From assembly GCF_040822065.1 (NCBI RefSeq), contig NZ_CP162005.1, positions 4,774,001 to 4,838,000 of the forward strand: a DNA stretch of 64,000 nt, written 5' to 3'. The DNA is from Pedobacter sp. WC2423. GTDB lineage: Bacteria; Bacteroidota; Bacteroidia; Sphingobacteriales; Sphingobacteriaceae. Numbering within the stretch: position 1 is the first letter of the stretch; the number at the start of each line of letters is the position of its first letter. Positions 62,367 through 64,000 of this stretch are shown here, in pieces. Made by a program: the position numbers and the translations under genes. Below the pieces are notes generated by a model. The model ran no database searches, was not told the DNA's origin, and saw only the letters and a list, made by a program, of their open reading frames with translations.

Positions 62367-64000
62367 ATGACATTAATTCAGCTATTCAAAAAAATAAGCC
62401 TGCTCTTGTGTCTGCTACTGCCCTTTATGGTTAGCGGGCAGGAAACCAGCGGAACATTAAGCGGGACAATATATGATGCAGCGGGGCAGACATTGCCGGG
62501 GGCATCTGTTACCGCAATTCATCAGCCATCAGGTACAAAATACGCCACATCTGCTGATAAAAATGGACATTACTATCTTCCTAATCTGCGAATAGGCGGG
62601 CCATATAGCGTAGAAGTTGCCATGATCAGTATGAAAAGCAATAAAAAAGAAGGGATAACCATCCGTTTAGGTGCGGCTATTCAACTGAATTTTGCATTAG
62701 GTGATCAAAGTCAGCAACTGGCCGAGGTTACGGTGAGAGCTACCAAAAGAGGAGCGCAGGCAAGTACTTACGGATCAGGTAAAAATATCAGTGCCGATCA
62801 GGTTCGTAATATGGCTACTGTATCCCGCAGTATTACCGATATCACACGTTTAGTTCCACAGGCAAGTAAAGATAACAGCTTTGGGGGCGCAAATTTCAGA
62901 TACAATAACGTAACCATTGATGGTGCGGTAAATAACGATGCAATCGGTTTCAGCCCATCATTAGGAGGGCAGTCAGGTACTTCAGGGATGGCAGGAAGTT
63001 CTACCCGTACCAACCCGATTTCTATTGATGCGATTGAAGACATGCAGGTTTATCTTGCACCATATGATGTTAAGATTGGTAATTTTACCGGAGGGTCAGT
63101 AAACGCTGTAACACGAAGCGGAACTAATACTTTAAGCGGATCTGTTTACGGTTTTGGCCGTAACGCAGCTTTAACCGGAAAAGACCGTGTGGGTACGCTG
63201 GGGAAAATGAACAGTGATTTTTCTGATTATCAGACAGGTTTTCGTGTAGGTTTCCCGATTATCAAAAACAAACTTTTTTTCTTCAGCAATGAGGAGATTA
63301 CCCGCAGAGAAGATCCTGCCCAATTAAATGCAGGGCAGTTAGAAACCAGCCGCATCTTAACTATTGCCGATGCAAATGCGATTACCGCAGCAGGTTTTAT
63401 TGATGCGGGTACTGCCGGAGAGTTTACCACTTATTCAAAATCCCGTAAGTTTTTTAACAGAATAGACTGGAATATCAGTGATAAACTTCAATTAGCAGTA
63501 AGAAACAATACCATTATTTCTGAGGCTACCCATATGGACCGCGATCAGCAGGATTTCAGATTTAGCAGCATGGCTTTCTTACAGAAAAATAATCAAACGG
63601 CTACAGTTGCAGAATTAAAAAGCAGGATGAGCAATAGCCTTTCAGGTAATTTCCTGGTGGGGTATACCCGCGTAAATGATTCCCGTAATCCACTGGGTGA
63701 CCCAGGTGCACCACAGGTACAGATTATGGGACGTACACCAGGAACAACCATTTACCTGGGTACAGATCGTGAGGCAAGTATCTTTGATATGAAGCAACGA
63801 ACATTAGAGCTGACAGCCAATCTGAACTGGAATATCGGTAAACACACCCTGACTATGGGTACGCATAACGAATTGTATAAAATCAATTACGGATTTGTAA
63901 ATTCCTGGAACGGAAGAGTTGATTATCTGAGTATAGATGATTATCTGAATAATAACCCTTATCGTGTAAGAGGTGCATACAATTATACCAATAACAACAG
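62367..64000 (+). CDS. Large TonB-dependent receptor (Oar-like), partial
   Basis: Open frame from ATG 62367 to the window end (544 codons so far). A signal peptide ends at VSGQ. A carboxypeptidase-regulatory-like domain (about 30-115, GTIYDAAGQTLPGASVTA and NGHYYLPNLRIGG) is followed by a plug with FGGANFRYNNVTIDGAVNND, IEDMQVYLAPYDVKIGNFTG and AVTRSGTNTLSGSVYGFG. This is the Oar-like group, receptors of about 1000-1100 aa known in protein or peptide-related uptake and adhesion in some bacteria. It closes the fasciclin operon and is the second TonB receptor in it. Confidence 0.93.
   Translation, partial: MTLIQLFKKISLLLCLLLPFMVSGQETSGTLSGTIYDAAGQTLPGASVTAIHQPSGTKYATSADKNGHYYLPNLRIGGPYSVEVAMISMKSNKKEGITIRLGAAIQLNFALGDQSQQLAEVTVRATKRGAQASTYGSGKNISADQVRNMATVSRSITDITRLVPQASKDNSFGGANFRYNNVTIDGAVNNDAIGFSPSLGGQSGTSGMAGSSTRTNPISIDAIEDMQVYLAPYDVKIGNFTGGSVNAVTRSGTNTLSGSVYGFGRNAALTGKDRVGTLGKMNSDFSDYQTGFRVGFPIIKNKLFFFSNEEITRREDPAQLNAGQLETSRILTIADANAITAAGFIDAGTAGEFTTYSKSRKFFNRIDWNISDKLQLAVRNNTIISEATHMDRDQQDFRFSSMAFLQKNNQTATVAELKSRMSNSLSGNFLVGYTRVNDSRNPLGDPGAPQVQIMGRTPGTTIYLGTDREASIFDMKQRTLELTANLNWNIGKHTLTMGTHNELYKINYGFVNSWNGRVDYLSIDDYLNNNPYRVRGAYNYTNNN

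Noticed and set aside
1-64000. CRISPR array, prophage, integrase or complete insertion sequence
   Set aside because: No regularly spaced repeats of about 30 bp, no phage structural genes, and no transposase or recombinase gene were found.

Overview
The window is chromosomal DNA of a low-GC Bacteroidota bacterium, most likely Sphingobacteriaceae and close to Pedobacter. This is inferred from three things. It carries many SusC/TonB-dependent receptors and SusD. It has Bacteroidota-type promoters (TTG-N18/19-TAnnTTTG). It has the gene order rpsF-rpsR-rplI. No database search was possible, so the genus is an inference.

Layout. 1-4.6 kb: ABC exporter genes, carA, panB and an RluA-type pseudouridine synthase. 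4.5-6.8 kb: a small lipoprotein and a MACPF-domain lipoprotein with three C-terminal repeats. 6.8-17.1 kb: a compact polysaccharide-utilisation locus on the minus strand (SusC, SusD, GH3, GH30) preceded by a membrane regulator that joins a 7TM sensor to a transposase-like zinc-ribbon DNA-binding domain. 17.2-39.1 kb: mostly housekeeping (lgt, MFS exporter, ssb-like gene, icd, dnaX, rpsF-rpsR-rplI, transaldolase, mtgA, Fe-S oxidoreductase pair) with two TonB-dependent receptors. 39.3-40.5 kb: tRNA-Phe followed by a gene-poor, repeat-rich stretch bounded by a 15-bp inverted repeat.

40.6-50.6 kb: an orphan LytTR regulator, an outer-membrane receptor, and a peptide natural-product (RiPP) operon. 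The operon has a 69-aa precursor with a double-glycine leader, a radical SAM/SPASM maturase that resembles the cyclophane-forming FxsB/XyeB group, three paralogous proteins sharing an H-x-D...H pattern with identical spacing, and an ABC transporter with a C39 leader peptidase. This is the best candidate for an undescribed system.

50.7-64.0 kb: an ECF sigma factor, a FecR anti-sigma, a TonB receptor with an STN signalling domain, two lipoproteins, three fasciclin-domain lipoproteins, and the start of a second large TonB receptor that runs off the right edge. It looks like a surface-signalling uptake or adhesion locus.

Other points of note are an A10 slippery run in dnaX whose alternative frames both stop at once (predicting tau and gamma forms), a perfect 18-bp palindrome that encodes the tails of the convergent lgt and MFS genes, a possible attenuation switch after the RiPP precursor, and exact 16-bp direct repeats between the 7TM regulator and susC.
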